Positions 10,942 to 22,809 are shown, counted from the first letter of the stretch. The stretch is 64,000 nucleotides of DNA from Ipomoea triloba (GCF_003576645.1 NC_044920.1:19599100-19663099), one strand, 5' to 3'. The notes: a model not told the origin generated them from the sequence alone. Numbers and translations: made by a program.

Positions 10942-11227
10942 ACTATAATAAAGCAGAACCCTATGAAAATAAAATAGAAAAAAGTTCCCGCCTAAAAAGA
11001 AGCTGCATCTTGAGTGGAAGGTAATTAGTGACAGCAGTAAACATCTATAATAATTGAGCCCACACAAAATGCAGGCGTTTTAATTCCTTTTGTCTTGAAA
11101 CTGATATTTAAATGTCAAAACTTGAAAGGTTGCTTAAAAGCTCTTCGTATACTTATAACTATTATTACAAGTCATTAATACATGTGTGAACACAAAATGA
11201 ATTTAAATGGGAATGACTGCTGAAATT

Positions 11228-11520
11228 TCAAATTAATATTAATTTTAAAATGAACTTTCCTATATATATGTGTTTGGAGAGTGAAAATGAGTAGCATCCA
11301 TCGTAACCATGAGGCTGCAGGGGAAACGCTGCCAGCGTTTCTTGAGCTTTCAAAGCAGATTTGGGAAAGCATCCAGTAAGGGGAAGAAGACATTTGCTTG
11401 AAGACGTGTTGAGGACTAGAATTGGGAACAACTCCAAAGACGAGCCTTTTACAGGGAGGAGGTGAGCTGATGACAAACGGCAGGCTGCAAAAAGAATAGA
11501 ATTCTGGAAAAATGAAAAAT
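11228..11520 (-). other. Exon-like fragment in the Helitron, unidentified
   Basis: On the minus strand a TTTTTGCAG acceptor-like site at about 11490 opens a frame of roughly 70 codons (LPFVISSPPPCKRLVFGVVP and on) with higher GC than its surroundings. It has no start codon at its front and I cannot name it. It may be another captured exon. Confidence 0.3.
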
Positions 11521-12328
11521 CAAATGAGGTATCAAATCTACTTATATCTCTCTATCTATATATATTATATAAAAACACAATTGCTAGCTGATTTTAATTT
11601 ATACCTGGCTTTAGTATATACAATGTCTATCATTAGTCTCTTTTTACAAAAAAAGAAAAAAAATTATTTGTCTGAATGAAGCTTTGGACTCCAGTGGGGG
11701 CTGGTCGTCCAATATACATCCCACAAGGCAAGTGCAAAACTGATAGGGATTATAGTAGATCAAAGGATAACTAAAGTATGTGAAAAAAGAAAATAAAGGA
11801 CTCTAACCTTAGTGGATGTTTCCTACTATCATTCTGAATTTCATGGGACAATGTTTCCTAATATCATTCTGAATTTCATGGGACAAAAATGACTATTAGA
11901 AAGGAGGAAGTAACACATACAACAGATTAAGGGTGAGAAATATGAGAGTATTTTAGCCAACACAATAATGCAAATTAAAATGATTAAAGTAACATTTTCC
12001 TTGATAAGTAATATTTTATCAACATATCATGTAAATATACCTCATATTGTTGTTTTAAACTTTGTGTTGATGTAGTGCCTTACATCTGAGTCTAAAATGT
12101 TGTTCTGTTATGCATGTGTGATAACCTCTCTCATCAACTTCCTGTTGAAAAAAGGGAAAAAGTCATGTTAAACATATAATTCCTTTAGTATTATTGAATT
12201 CTTGAATGGATCAACATAATGTTTTATAATTTTACAATATCCAGTGCACATATATTATTATTTTCTGTTAATATTTGGCTTATAATCGAGCACAGAATCA
12301 ATGCTTGAGGACTATCATTTCCAATCCA

Positions 12329-12678
12329 GAGAAGGGAACTTTAAGAATACCTACATCAGTTAATGGCTAATGTAATTTTTTTTTGAGTTAATGTATTTCA
12401 TTTAGTGTTCTGTAGGATTGTTAACATCTTTTTCGTCTTTTAATGAAAAAAGTGTTTCATCAAAAATCCTGTATTGTATCTTTATTAATGATTAAAATAT
12501 TTAGAGAAGGGAACTTTGAGAATACCCACATCAGTTAATAGCTAATGTAATTTTTTTTTAGAGTTAATGTATTTCATTTAGTGTTCTGTAGGATTGTTAA
12601 CATCTTTTTCATCTTTAAATGAAAAAAGTGTTTCATGAAAAATCATGTATGGTATCTTTATTAATGATTAAAATATTC
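12329..12678. repeat. Tandem duplication, 175-bp period
   Basis: Two copies start GAGAAGGGAACTTT at 12329 and 12504. They share the poly(T) segment, TAGTGTTCTGTAGGATTGTT and TCTTTATTAATGATTAAAAT, and differ at several bases. Unlike the 42-bp repeats, this divergence shows a real, older duplication. Confidence 0.85.
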
Positions 12679-13274
12679 AAATCAATTTTATTATGTCTTG
12701 GAAGATATGTGGCAATTTTACATTTCATGGTTGCGTACAACTGACAATTACATATAAAACCTAATATTTAATAGTTGATTAGCTAACTTAACAAAATCAC
12801 TAACTCAACAAGCTACCTTTATTTGAAATTCTACAAAATCACTAACTCAACAAGCTACCTTTATTTGAAATTCTAACCAATGGACACTTTAACTCAGTTA
12901 CATAAATATTCAGCACATAAACATTTAATTGTGTTGCAGTTACATAAATATTCAGCACATAAACATTTAATTGTGTTGATACTATTGAGCACATCAACAT
13001 TTTACTAAATCTATTTAATTGTTAAGTCACGTAACCTTAGCTGAAGTGGAAACTGAAATAGTGAGCATGCATTTGCTATGGTATTTTTACTCAGCCTGCA
13101 TAGATAATTAAAAAGAGTATAATGTCACAATAATCTCTATTTAATAGATATTGTATTAAACTTGGCTAAGATTAAGCCAAAGAACAATTTTGAAAAAGTT
13201 TGTTTTCATCTTTACTGCTATTTAGTAATGTTTGCTCCTATTTTCTTCTCTTTTTGTTTTTGCTTTTTTTAAGG

Positions 13275-14639
13275 TTTTTACATTTTCCATGTGCATATAT
13301 CCTGTGGGTCACCCAAATAGGAAGGTGAACATATGCAAACTCTCTGGATGATGAGAGAAGAAATCAATGAACATATGCAAACTCTCTGGATGATGAGAGA
13401 AGAAATCAAGGATTCTTCAGTTTTCCTGTATGTGGGACTTGGGATTTGGTTTTAGTGCATGGACCATGTCTGGGAACTTCATTCCATCATGAATAAAGAA
13501 AACAGGGAAATTGTTTTCCATTAGATCAAAGTTACTCTACATACCCAAACAAATCACTAACATTACGTAAAGATGTCATTTAAAACTATACAGCACAGTA
13601 GAACGTCCAGTAACAGAAAATTTAAAACTATACAGCACAGTAGAACGTCCAGTAACAGAAAATTGTACAAAGAATTAAAAAGATCAAAAGCTATGAACAT
13701 TAACAAAATGAATTAAAACTTAATTGGTGATCCTGTGTTCAAGAAAAATAAGATAAGTTCACTGCACAAGCATGCTATGAACCTTGGAAATAAATCATCA
13801 GCATACCTGTGGTATAAAACTTCACTGCAAAGCTTCTGGGATCCCGGAGGGTTTCAGGGCTTCCACAATCATAGATAACAGTGGAGAACTGAACAAACAA
13901 TAACAGGCATCTGTACACCTGGTGCCCGGAGAAAATCAGCGCATGTCAGATGAGAAATATCCTGAGTTATACCTCAAAAAAACCTTTGGCACTTGCTCCC
14001 TTGGCATGTACAACACATTCTGGAATCCTTTCATAATCAAAATTAGCAAGCTTCTCCAACAAGTGATAATCCTCAAGTAGAATTGCTCCTGTACAAATTG
14101 ATAGAAAACTAGAATTAGTGGTATATATTTCATGCTAAATATCATGAAATTCTTGNTACGTAAAGATGTCATTTAAAACTATACAGCACAGTAGAACGTC
14201 CAGTAACAGAAAATTGTACAAAGAATTAAAAAGATCAAAAGCTATGAACATTAACAAAATGAATTAAAACTTAATTGGTGATCCTGTGTTCAAGAAAAAT
14301 AAGATAAGTTCACTGCACAAGCATGCTATGAACCTTGGAAATAAATCATCAGCATACCTGTGGTATAAAACTTCACTGCAAAGCTTCTGGGATCCCGGAG
14401 GGTTTCAGGGCTTCCACAATCATAGATAACAGTGGAGAACTGAACAAACAATAACAGGCATCTGTACACCTGGTGCCCGGAGAAAATCAGCGCATGTCAG
14501 ATGAGAAATATCCTGAGTTATACCTCAAAAAAACCTTTGGCACTTGCTCCCTTGGCATGTACAACACATTCTGGAATCCTTTCATAATCAAAATTAGCAA
14601 GCTTCTCCAACAAGTGATAATCCTCAAGTAGAATTGCTC
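13275..14639 (-). pseudogene. CAT: Catalase gene fragment captured by Helitron
   Basis: Minus strand. Segment 13807-14088 (repeated at 14358-14639 by mis-assembly) encodes [20 protein letters not shown], then [35 protein letters not shown] and, after a frameshift, [20 protein letters not shown]. This is the second catalase exon region, including the distal-haem His of the VVHA motif. Segment 13275-13540 continues with [38 protein letters not shown], a stop in place of Trp, [20 protein letters not shown] and a decayed end. The first exon and everything after about residue 170 are absent. Stops and frameshifts make it a pseudogene. Catalase would break down hydrogen peroxide in peroxisomes; this copy cannot. 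Confidence 0.9.
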
Positions 14640-14705
14640 CTGTACAAATTGATAGAAAACTAGAATTAGTGGTATATATTTCATGCTAAATATCATGAAA
14701 TTCTT
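13565..14705. repeat. 0.55-kb direct duplication across a single N (assembly join)
   Basis: 13565-14155 and 14157-14705 are the same sequence (the first copy also carries an internal 42-bp duplicate), separated only by the N at 14156. Absence of divergence and the N at the joint indicate two overlapping contig ends placed side by side. Confidence 0.9.
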
Positions 14706-15016
14706 GATTAGTGGTATATATTTCATGCTAAATATCATGAAATTCTTGATAGCTAATATTCTGGATATGCAGAAACGAATATCCTAGGCAAAAAAACAGT
14801 TGCTGTGAAACAAACTAAAGTTTAATCAATGTAAAAAGAGTAGTGTATACCTGTGCATGTCCAGTTCTTGGTTCCAGATCTTACAGATATGGTCATGCAT
14901 GTTCCAGATTTGGTTCCAGATCTTACAGATATGGTCATGCATGTTCCAGATCGCACTTTATAGCTCCGATTTGGGAATTTTTGAATCCCAAATCTACCTA
15001 GAGCAATAAAACATAA

Positions 15017-15113
15017 GAATTTTTGAATCCCAAATCTACCTAGAGCAATAAAACATAATTAAAATACCGAGCCAAATCTACCTAGAGCAATAAAACATAA
15101 TTAAAATACCGAG
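15017..15113. repeat. Sliding 42-bp duplications (example of artefact series)
   Basis: The same 42-bp steps occur here (15030/15072) as at 1117, 1207, 1262, 1433, 1499, 1547, 1597, 1645, 1906, 1968, 4398, 4445, 12791, 12895, 13326, 13579, 14665, 14868 and 14975. Each copy begins exactly 42 bases after the previous one. See findings. Confidence 0.9.
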
Positions 15114-15359
15114 GTTTAGTCTCAAATTTCATATTAGAAATGTAATCAATTCAAATAAACAATATTTAAGATGTAAGCTATTGCTATTACCGTTCATACA
15201 TCAAAAACCCAGTGATCCTTCGGTGATATTTACCCATATTCTACAAAACTGTAAAGTAAGCACACATTAATGCTATATAATATCTGAATTCGTAGCAAGA
15301 ACATCTAAGATTAGGAAGTATAACTCTTTAGAAGCACACAGAGAAACATAAATATAAAT

Positions 15360-16390
15360 ATATCCATATGAAAATACTTATCAAGATCATTCGAAATGGA
15401 ATCGACCGATATTTCTCTGTGAATGATCAAAAAGAGAGGAAAACCCCTAACCGGCCGTCAAGGGTTTCTGCCCCAGGTCCACCGGGATACGCCGAAGACA
15501 ATCACGAGGAGAATCCACCTGAATCGCCGGAGAAGACGGGCCGCCTAGCAGGTCCTGCACCGCCGGAAATCGCCAAACGCGATAAAAGTAAAACGAGAGA
15601 TTGCCAGATTGAAATGCCAAACGTTTTCTCCATTTTATATGTGGGCTAGGGTTATCCTATGGGTTGGGCTTTTATTTATTATGGTATTTGGACTTTAAAA
15701 ATAGATTATTTTGGGCCTAAAATATTTATTTAATTAGTAGGCAGTTATGTTTTAAATTGGGTTAGAATTTATATAAATATGTATATATGTTATGAAACAA
15801 AAGGAAAATGGTGGATGTCCAAGGTATGATTCGAAACTTGGACCTCTTGCCTAAAGCTCAAGACTCAATCCACTATGCTGCTGGTGTTATTGATGGTAGA
15901 TGGGAGAACATTTAATACCTAAATGTTTCCTGGAAGTCTTGAGCAACGGATCAATCAGAATAACAACAAAATTAGGTGAAGCCTAGAGGAATCGAACACA
16001 GGAACCCGGGAGAGGATAAGCTTCGTAGGCATCAGACTTATCCAACTAGGCTAGCACAATTATATGCAAGTACTGTACATATTTAATATTTATTTATTCA
16101 TTTCCGGACACTATAAATACCCCTCAAACTCTTTGTAAAATCTATCCCAGAATCATAAATGAATACTTCTTCCTCCTTCTCCATCTCTAGATTCTTCATT
16201 TAGTTTCTTCTGAATATCATAGTTAATATTCATATTTTATAACAATATAAGTATTGTTGTATTCTTTAATTTTTTGGATATTCTTTATTATTATTTAGAA
16301 AATGGTGATGGTGATTAATAGTTATTCACCTTTATAAATAGTTGTTAGGTTTTATGTAGATGGTATACACATACACATGCATATATTTAT
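15360..16390. other. Right part of the Helitron, no assignable gene
   Basis: A GC-richer patch at 15440-15640 is open on the plus strand for about 90 codons (SRVSAPGPPGYAEDNHEENP) and partly open on the minus strand. Neither has a recognisable domain, and it may be a captured 5' exon. At 15830-16070 tRNA-like words (GGAATCGAACACAGGAACCC) appear without a full A box and fold, so I do not call a tRNA. Confidence 0.4.
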
Positions 16391-16398
16391 TTATACGG

Positions 16399-16400
<2 letters not shown>

Positions 16401-16428
<28 letters not shown>
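16401..16428. repeat. (TA)n microsatellite
   Basis: Short TA run inside the Helitron. Confidence 0.9.
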
Positions 16429-16433
<5 letters not shown>

Positions 16434-16952
16434 GATATTTGGACCATCTCTATTCCTTCCACATATGTATATTTATTTTATGAAAAAATAACTAAATTAT
16501 AATGTTTTATATTTGGTATCTTATGCAGTCAATTTTTTATATTTGAATACAAATTTATATTTATACATTAGTATAATAGAATCAATATAAATAATAAAAA
16601 TTAAAACTTAGAAATATATGTATTATGATTGTAGGTATGTTTCGACGTCTGAGGCTGTTTGGCGACTATTCGATTTTGAGGTTCAATATAGAACACTGAC
16701 CGTTGAGAACTAAGCTTCCACTAACGTTGTTTATCATGAAATTTAATAATGTGTAATATTTTGCTAGGTATATAATATACAATGATAATTTATTTTTTAA
16801 AAAATATTGAATTTTTATTCATGTTTTTTTTTTCACTTCAAATACCTTTATTATAGTTGGCATCTAATAAATAAAATCATTTTTGATTCATTTTAATATT
16901 AATTACAAGCAAATCTTTAATATTTAACCGTGCATCGCACGAGACAATACTA

Positions 16953-17001
<49 letters not shown>

Positions 17002-17309
17002 TCGGTCAGCCCATGCAGAAAGACGTAGAATAAAATTAATTGGTTAAAGTTTCACATTTAGTATTTTGAATTAATGTGATTTGATACATCAATGTTTTGT
17101 GTACTTTTCTTTTTTGTTTTCTTTCTGTTTGAATCTTTGGTTTTGTTGATTTTTTTTTGGTGAAGTTTTAAATATGATTAATTATTTTCTAGGAAGGTAG
17201 AATGTTGACAAGAAGCCAAGCATAAAGACATGGAATATTCATATATTGAAATTGTATTGTGGGTCTTGAATGTACAATTTAGCTAAAGGTTCCAACTTTA
17301 TTTTAAAAG

Positions 17310-18232
17310 AATTATTTATCCGAAAAAATAATCAACTAGAAACAGATAAATAAAAGCATAAAAACAATAAAGCAATAAAAGGAACCAGACACTAGAATTG
17401 TTTACGCAGTTCGGAGCTCCACTCCTACGTCTGCGGGGCACTTCACGTCAGCCCAATCCACTAGATGATCACAAGGGTTACAAGGAGTCACACAACAACC
17501 ATCCTACACTAATGGTTACAAAAAGTACTCCTAGCTAAGTCTTCCTCATCTTCAAGCTGACACTGTGCAAGTCATCAAGGTTCGCCAACACGGCCGAACC
17601 TTCAAATAAGCAACCAAGTTGATAAGAACACATGAAGCAATGTAAGAAACCAGTATGAAGTCCTCTCGTAAATTCTGGTTTGATAGAGTAATTAAATCGG
17701 GATAAATATTGTTGTTAAAACTGTAATGAATCCCATGAGTTTGAGCTCTGTGTATCCTCACTTTTCACAAGTGAAATCCACTCAAAATAAGCTTCAACCA
17801 GAAGTATAGATCTGAGCAAAAATAGTGGATCTTGAAGACTAAAACTGGTTTGAATAAAACCGCCCACTGGACTGCTCACTGGCGCTGATCCAGTCTGTGC
17901 GAAGAGAACTTTGCCTTTAAACCAGGAAACTGACAAAACTACCTAATAAAACTTAAACTAAGGTTTTTGACTAATAACTAAGCCAATTAAAGGTGATCCA
18001 AATCTGTATCATTTGTACACTTACATATATAATAGAGTTTATTGTAAAAGTCTAACTCAATGAGATAAAAGTAGGGCCTAGAGCTAGGAAATCAAACTCT
18101 TAGATGTCTTGAACTAAGGATTAGGAGTATACAAGTTTAAGCTACGGCAAAGATGGTAATGCACATATAAAAACCACACCATAAACACTTTGTACGGGGT
18201 GTCTACCCTGTGATTTGATACTCAAGTTAACA
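17310..18232 (-). repeat. Copia LTR remnant (SIRE/Tork-like), no internal region
   Basis: On the minus strand it opens TGTTAACTTGAGTATC at 18232. Further in come words typical of the transcribed part of plant copia LTRs: CGCAGACGTAGGAGTGGAGC, GAACTGCGTAAACAATTC, and a tail of TTTATTGCTTTATTG and TCTGTTTCTAGTTGATT. The other end is decayed and I see no matching five-base target duplication, so the call is tentative. Confidence 0.45.
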
Positions 18233-18372
18233 TTTTCTCTAGGTGGATCACTCGTAGACCAAGAAGTACACTAAGCATGTAATCGCTCTAAGCCCTTCAC
18301 TCTCATGGAGAACCTAGACTTTGTGCAAGTGTGGCATGGACTCCCAATCCAACTCTCATTGAATTGGGAATT

Positions 18373-18921
18373 TGTTGGAGGATGACATTGCATAAAGAAG
18401 AAAGGGAGAAAAGGGCAGCAAAGTAAATTCCTATTGGATATTAGTTAGCTCTATTTCGTCCTTGTATATAAGGCTATATCTCTCTGTAATATGAACACAG
18501 AACATTTTTCACTCTCCTTCTTCATTCAAATATTGCTTTCTTCCATTACTTCAATAATATTCCTTTCTTCTTCACCTTATTGTGCACTCACAATCCAACA
18601 TGGTATTAGAGCTCGCCGGTGAGGGAGCCATGCCGCCGCAGCTTTCGACACCGGCGAGACGAATCCTGAAGATCGCAGAGCTGCGCGATCGTCTCCGCAT
18701 AGGAGTAACAAAATCGAAGGAGGATTCATTTGATCGTCTTCGACAACTGATCCGCAGTGGAAAGTTGAAGCACGAACCTCTCCTTGCAAGGTTCAATCTA
18801 CTTTTTCTATTTTTTTAATTTGAGCGTAGTTCTCTCCAAATCAAGCTCATGGAGCAGATCTCTGAGGAATTCAAGCAGTGCTTATTGTAGCCTTACTATG
18901 CACACAATGCACAATCCAACA
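18373..18921 (+). mobile_element. Miniature copia-type LTR element (549 bp)
   Basis: A complete 5' LTR (18373-18600, 228 bp) begins TGTTGGAGG and ends CAATCCAACA. A primer binding site TGGTATTAGAGC (18601-18612) follows. The right end keeps only the tail of the 3' LTR (GCACAATCCAACA). Five-base target duplications GAATT flank it (18368-18372 and 18922-18926). The 230-bp interior opens a short frame (MPPQLSTPARRILKIAELRD) like the start of a copia gag leader. It is far too small for a pol gene, so it is a TRIM-like or deletion derivative dependent on other elements. Confidence 0.85.
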
Positions 18922-19224
18922 GAATTGAAGAACTCATTGTCTTCCCATTCTTTAAATTAATAATAAAATATAAAATGCGCATTTTCTTGTTTGAACACTC
19001 CCAAAACTCAATATCTTCTTTCACGGTTTTGGTTCATTCATGAAATTCGAATCTTTAATCTCTAGCCATAATAACATAAAAGATTCGAACTCACTTCACT
19101 AGAGTTATGATGTTGCCTTTGAAAACTTGATGAAGAAGACCTAGTTTGACATTCATAAGCAAGTAGATGAAATCCTTAAAAAAAATTCAGATCAATTAAA
19201 ATTTTGGCAGTGGAAACAAAAACT

Positions 19225-19755
19225 ATGGTGCGTTTGGAAACTAGAAAAATGACTTCTGGAAACTGTTTTATGAAAAACGAGTCATTTTTCAAAAAACATT
19301 TTCATTTCCGGTGTTTGGCTGCACAACGAAAAACTGTATTTTTTTTGTGTTTGGTTCATTTTTTGGAAAATGAGCAGAATTGTATACTTCATTTTTCAAA
19401 TCAAATGGGTCTATTTCGATAATCAATTTTTCATTCACCCATTATCTGTTTTGAGCGTATAATATATTATAAATTTTGTAAGTTGGGACCAAAAAAAAAG
19501 AGGCTCGTAGAGCTGTCGAAACGGGCCGGCGGGGCGTAGCTCACCAAATATTAAAAATTTTAAATTTACATAAAAATTAATATAAAAAACGGTAATAAGT
19601 GTATACTAAAATAATTTGAATAATTTAAACATATAATAATACATTTGTAATTTCTTTAAACATAATAATAAATAATAAATAATCAAATACATAATATGTT
19701 AATCCATAAGTCAATAACAAATCATTTATACAATGTACTAATTTTTTTTAAACAG

Positions 19756-19797
<42 letters not shown>

Positions 19798-20600
19798 TAG
19801 AAATCTGCTCAAGTGTGGACGCGTCTTAACGTGTGAACTGTGCGGACACACCACTCAATGTTTTAAAATGCACCACATGAAAATACACAAAAATACCAAA
19901 AAACACACCACACACCCAAAATAATGCACCATAACTCCCCTGCCTCTAATTGTGCATTTCCAAACACTGTGTGGTGTATATTTCCATACTTAGTAGTGTA
20001 TATACACAGACACACACACACACGCTAATGTTAGTAATATTTAATGTTATATATTTATTATTATTTATTTTAATTTTTTTATTATATATTTGGCGGACCC
20101 CGCTGGCCTGCCAAGCCCGCCCCCTCCAAAGCCCGCGGGTTAGGCGGGGGCGGACTAAAAAGTCCGTCAAAATATGGGCTCTAAATATCAAATCCGAATT
20201 AATATTAATTTTTGTTAGACTTTAAAGTTGGATTGCAAATTCACAATGTTCATATTTGTAGACTTTACTTATTTTTTTGAACTTTGAATTCAAAAAAAAA
20301 AAAATGCGGGCCTGCCCACGGGGCCCGCCAACTCGTGTGGGGAAGGCTAGGGTTGCATGAACCCTAGCTCATGGACTAGTGTTGTAAAAACTAAAACCAC
20401 ACTGTTTTGACAAATTTTGCATGTGCATATCCTTCGGAAAATGACTTCCCCCAAAAAAGGAAAGTCATTTTCCCCCAAAACATACATATTTTCCTTTGAC
20501 CAAGGCATCATCTTCCCCCTCTTGCGAAACATTGGAAACCCGAAAAACATTTTACAGAAGGCATTTTTTTTTATTTTCATTAGCACCCTTAATCTATTAA
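19225..20600. mobile_element. MITE with GC-rich hAT-like insertion, boundaries uncertain
   Basis: 19225-19440 and 20400-20580 both contain GGAAAATGA/TCATTTTCC words in inverted array, as in common plant MITEs. Between them, from about 19509 (GCTGTCGAAACGGGCCGGCG) to about 20345, lies a GC-rich-ended segment related to the element at 31121-32206. It includes a (TA)n run at 19757-19792. I cannot define exact ends or target duplications. Confidence 0.4.
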
Positions 20601-20680
20601 TTAAGGAAATAATTTGATGATAAATTTCTCCTCAACCATAATCTAGTGATAAGACACTACAAGAAAACAACAAAATATTT

Positions 20681-21720
20681 AGGGTGTGTTTGGTTCACAC
20701 ATGGGAATCGGAATCGGTATGGGTATCAAATACTTGGTAAGGGTAATGGGTTTTGGTGAAAATATTTTGCATGTTTGGTAGTAGGGTGGAATGGGAATGA
20801 GTATTAATAGTTAGTGAAGAAAGGAGGAAGGGAAATGAAACTCTTATTTCATTAGGGTATGGGTTTTCCAATTAATGGGGTATTCCAAACCCATAGTAGT
20901 ATTCTAAAAATCTAGGCAAATTATACCGTGCACCACGGTGCACATAGCAATGTGCACCACGTACGCAAACGACGTCGTTTTGAGCATTATAAATTAACCG
21001 TCCGTTTTTTTAGAAATCACGTTTCCCGTTTCGGCCGATCTCTGTATTTATGTTAATATTCTGTGTGTTCCAGGCAATCATTCGTGTATTCTAGGCAACC
21101 GTTCTGTGTATTCGAGGCAACCGTTCTGTGTATTCATGTTAGTAACACATGTTGTGATGTGTTTGTGCATTCGAATGTTTAGGAGGATGAGTTCTGTGTA
21201 TTTTGTGTCAATATTCTGTGTATTCATGTTATTAACATAGGTTGTGATGTGTTTGTGCATTCGAATGTTAGGAGGATGAGTTTTGTGTATTTTGTATCAA
21301 TATTCTATGTATTCTTGGCAAACATTCTGTGTATTCTAGGCAAACGTTTCTGTGTATTCTAGATAATGATTATGTGTATTATAGATAATGAATTCACTGG
21401 AGTCATTCGTGTCCGCGTTCACTAACATCTGTGTATTTTGCGTCAATATTCTGTGTATTCTGGGCAAACATTATGTGTATTCTAAGGCAAACGTTCTGTG
21501 TATTCTAGATAATTATTATGTGTATTATAGATAATGAATTCCCTATAGTCATTCGCGTCCGCGTCCACTAACATCGAAACGACGTCGTTTACGTACGTGG
21601 TGCACATTACTATGTGCACCGTGGTGCAAGGTATAACGATTGAAAAACCTATCAACCAAACAATAACAATCACTTTGATACTCATACCTTATGCCTAAAC
21701 CCACCAACCAAACACACCCT
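20681..21720. mobile_element. PIF/Harbinger-like MITE containing a second element
   Basis: Terminal inverted repeats AGGGTGTGTTTGGTT and ACCAAACACACCCT enclose about 1.04 kb, next to TA-containing flanks. The comparison with the uninterrupted duplicate near 32.86 kb shows it is an insertion. The inner part is another repeat element (next entry). No transposase is encoded. Confidence 0.65.
20922..21636. mobile_element. MULE-like non-autonomous element with long inverted ends
   Basis: Ends of about 60 bp are inverted copies: TATACCGTGCACCACGGTGC with GTGCACCACGTACG and AACGACGTCGTTT on both sides. The middle is a string of TTCTGTGTATTCTAGGCAAAC-like units. Long inverted ends with an internal subrepeat array suggest a Mutator-like element. 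The target duplication was not resolved. Confidence 0.6.
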
Positions 21721-21959
21721 AATAGATTTAATAACGGAAAAATTATTACAGATAAACTACTAATGGACCTATAAAAATCCGTTGATAAATTAAACAATTC
21801 AAGTACAAATTTCTTCATAAATTAATTAATTTCCTTTTTTTTAGTGAGAGTTTTTGAGGTTCCTATCGTTCCCCTCTGGATAATATTTGATGAAGATAGA
21901 ATTTTGTGTTCTTTAGGCAAGGAGGTTTGCTGTCCTCAGTAATGTTCCAGGTGTCTTAT

Positions 21960-22800
21960 CTTGTATGATAAAATATATAAATAAATAAATATCAATGTTT
22001 TTTTTTTTTTTGAAACAATAAATATCAATGCTAATAATGTTCTCCTCATGTAACATCAATGTAGAATATTCAACTAAACCACACTAAATTTCACGACATC
22101 TTCTATCATAACACAGCTGGTAACAAATTTGACTACCTTATACATCAACTACGTTGATGCCTATCGCATATATTTGTTAGTCTTGCTTTGACTAGTCGGA
22201 TCAAATAACATTCTTATATAAACTTAATACTGCAATTATCGCAGAAAATCTCAATTAAGTAGATCGGACTGTTAGCTTGATAATCAAAAGTTAGATTGAT
22301 TTTTCTTTTCGTGATTTTTTGTCAAATAAGGTCATAGATCGGGATTTACCTATGCACAACTCAAATAATTGTTGTGTGTTTGTTCCTTTGGTTACTCAAA
22401 AAAGAAATATATAATACATCAATTATGCCAATGATTAGTTTTAATTCATTGATGATTTAGTTTGAGACACCACAACATTAATAAAGTTCAAAAATTAATT
22501 TTATCGAAGAGCATTTTTGTGTGTAAAATATTTGTCTCATTGATTTTAAGCCGTTTCATACATAAAATCTAAGATTACATTAACAAATGCTAGATTTTTG
22601 AAAATGTTAGATTCTTAGGAATGTTAGAATTTTATGTTTTAATTTGTTAAAGTTGAGGTATATATGTAGTACAAATATGTTTGGTTGAGAGTTATATTTT
22701 ATGTCATAGTGATTATTTTAATTTAATACCCTTTACTTTATTTTTATGTATTTCAATAAAACGGATATGACGACATGCATGGTTAGAAGTTAAAGGAATA
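21960..22800. other. AT-rich intergenic sequence, nothing assignable
   Basis: No open frame longer than background, no element ends and no RNA-gene signatures seen. Confidence 0.5.
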
Positions 22801-22809
22801 AATTTTACT

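Larger units (their letters stand above)
10939..16953 (+). mobile_element. Non-autonomous Helitron (6.0 kb) with captured gene fragments
   Basis: The 5' end is TCTACTATAATAAAGCAGAA, a typical plant Helitron start (TC). The 3' end is CTAG at 16950-16953, preceded by a short hairpin (CGTGC-atc-GCACG, 16929-16941) eight bases upstream. It lies between A and T inside a (TA)n tract with no target duplication, as Helitrons do. No Rep/helicase gene is visible. The interior holds a catalase fragment on the minus strand and other exon-like scraps, the usual sign of gene capture. Actual length is less than shown because of assembly duplications at 12.8-15.1 kb. Confidence 0.85.
20581..21960. repeat. 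Local segmental duplication, copy 1 (interrupted)
   Basis: The parts 20590-20680 and 21721-21960 match 32757-33110 with moderate divergence (CTATTAATTAAGGAAATAA, AGTGATAAGACA, CACTACAAGAAAA, TTTTTGAGGTTCCTATC, GAGGAGGTTTGCTGTC against GCAAGGAGGTTTGCTGTC). The MITE at 20681-21720 interrupts this copy only. Confidence 0.75.

Noticed and set aside
12329..12678. Considered as another assembly duplicate
   Set aside because: Period is 175 and the copies differ at several bases, so it is a true tandem duplication.
15368..15649. 93-codon plus-strand frame in the Helitron
   Set aside because: No domain, unusual composition from a GC-rich patch, and no splice or promoter context; kept only as an unassigned fragment.
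15985..16075. tRNA-like words (GGAATCGAACACAGGAACCC) suggesting a tRNA gene
   Set aside because: No complete cloverleaf or A box at the right distance; resembles decayed tRNA-derived or repeat sequence.
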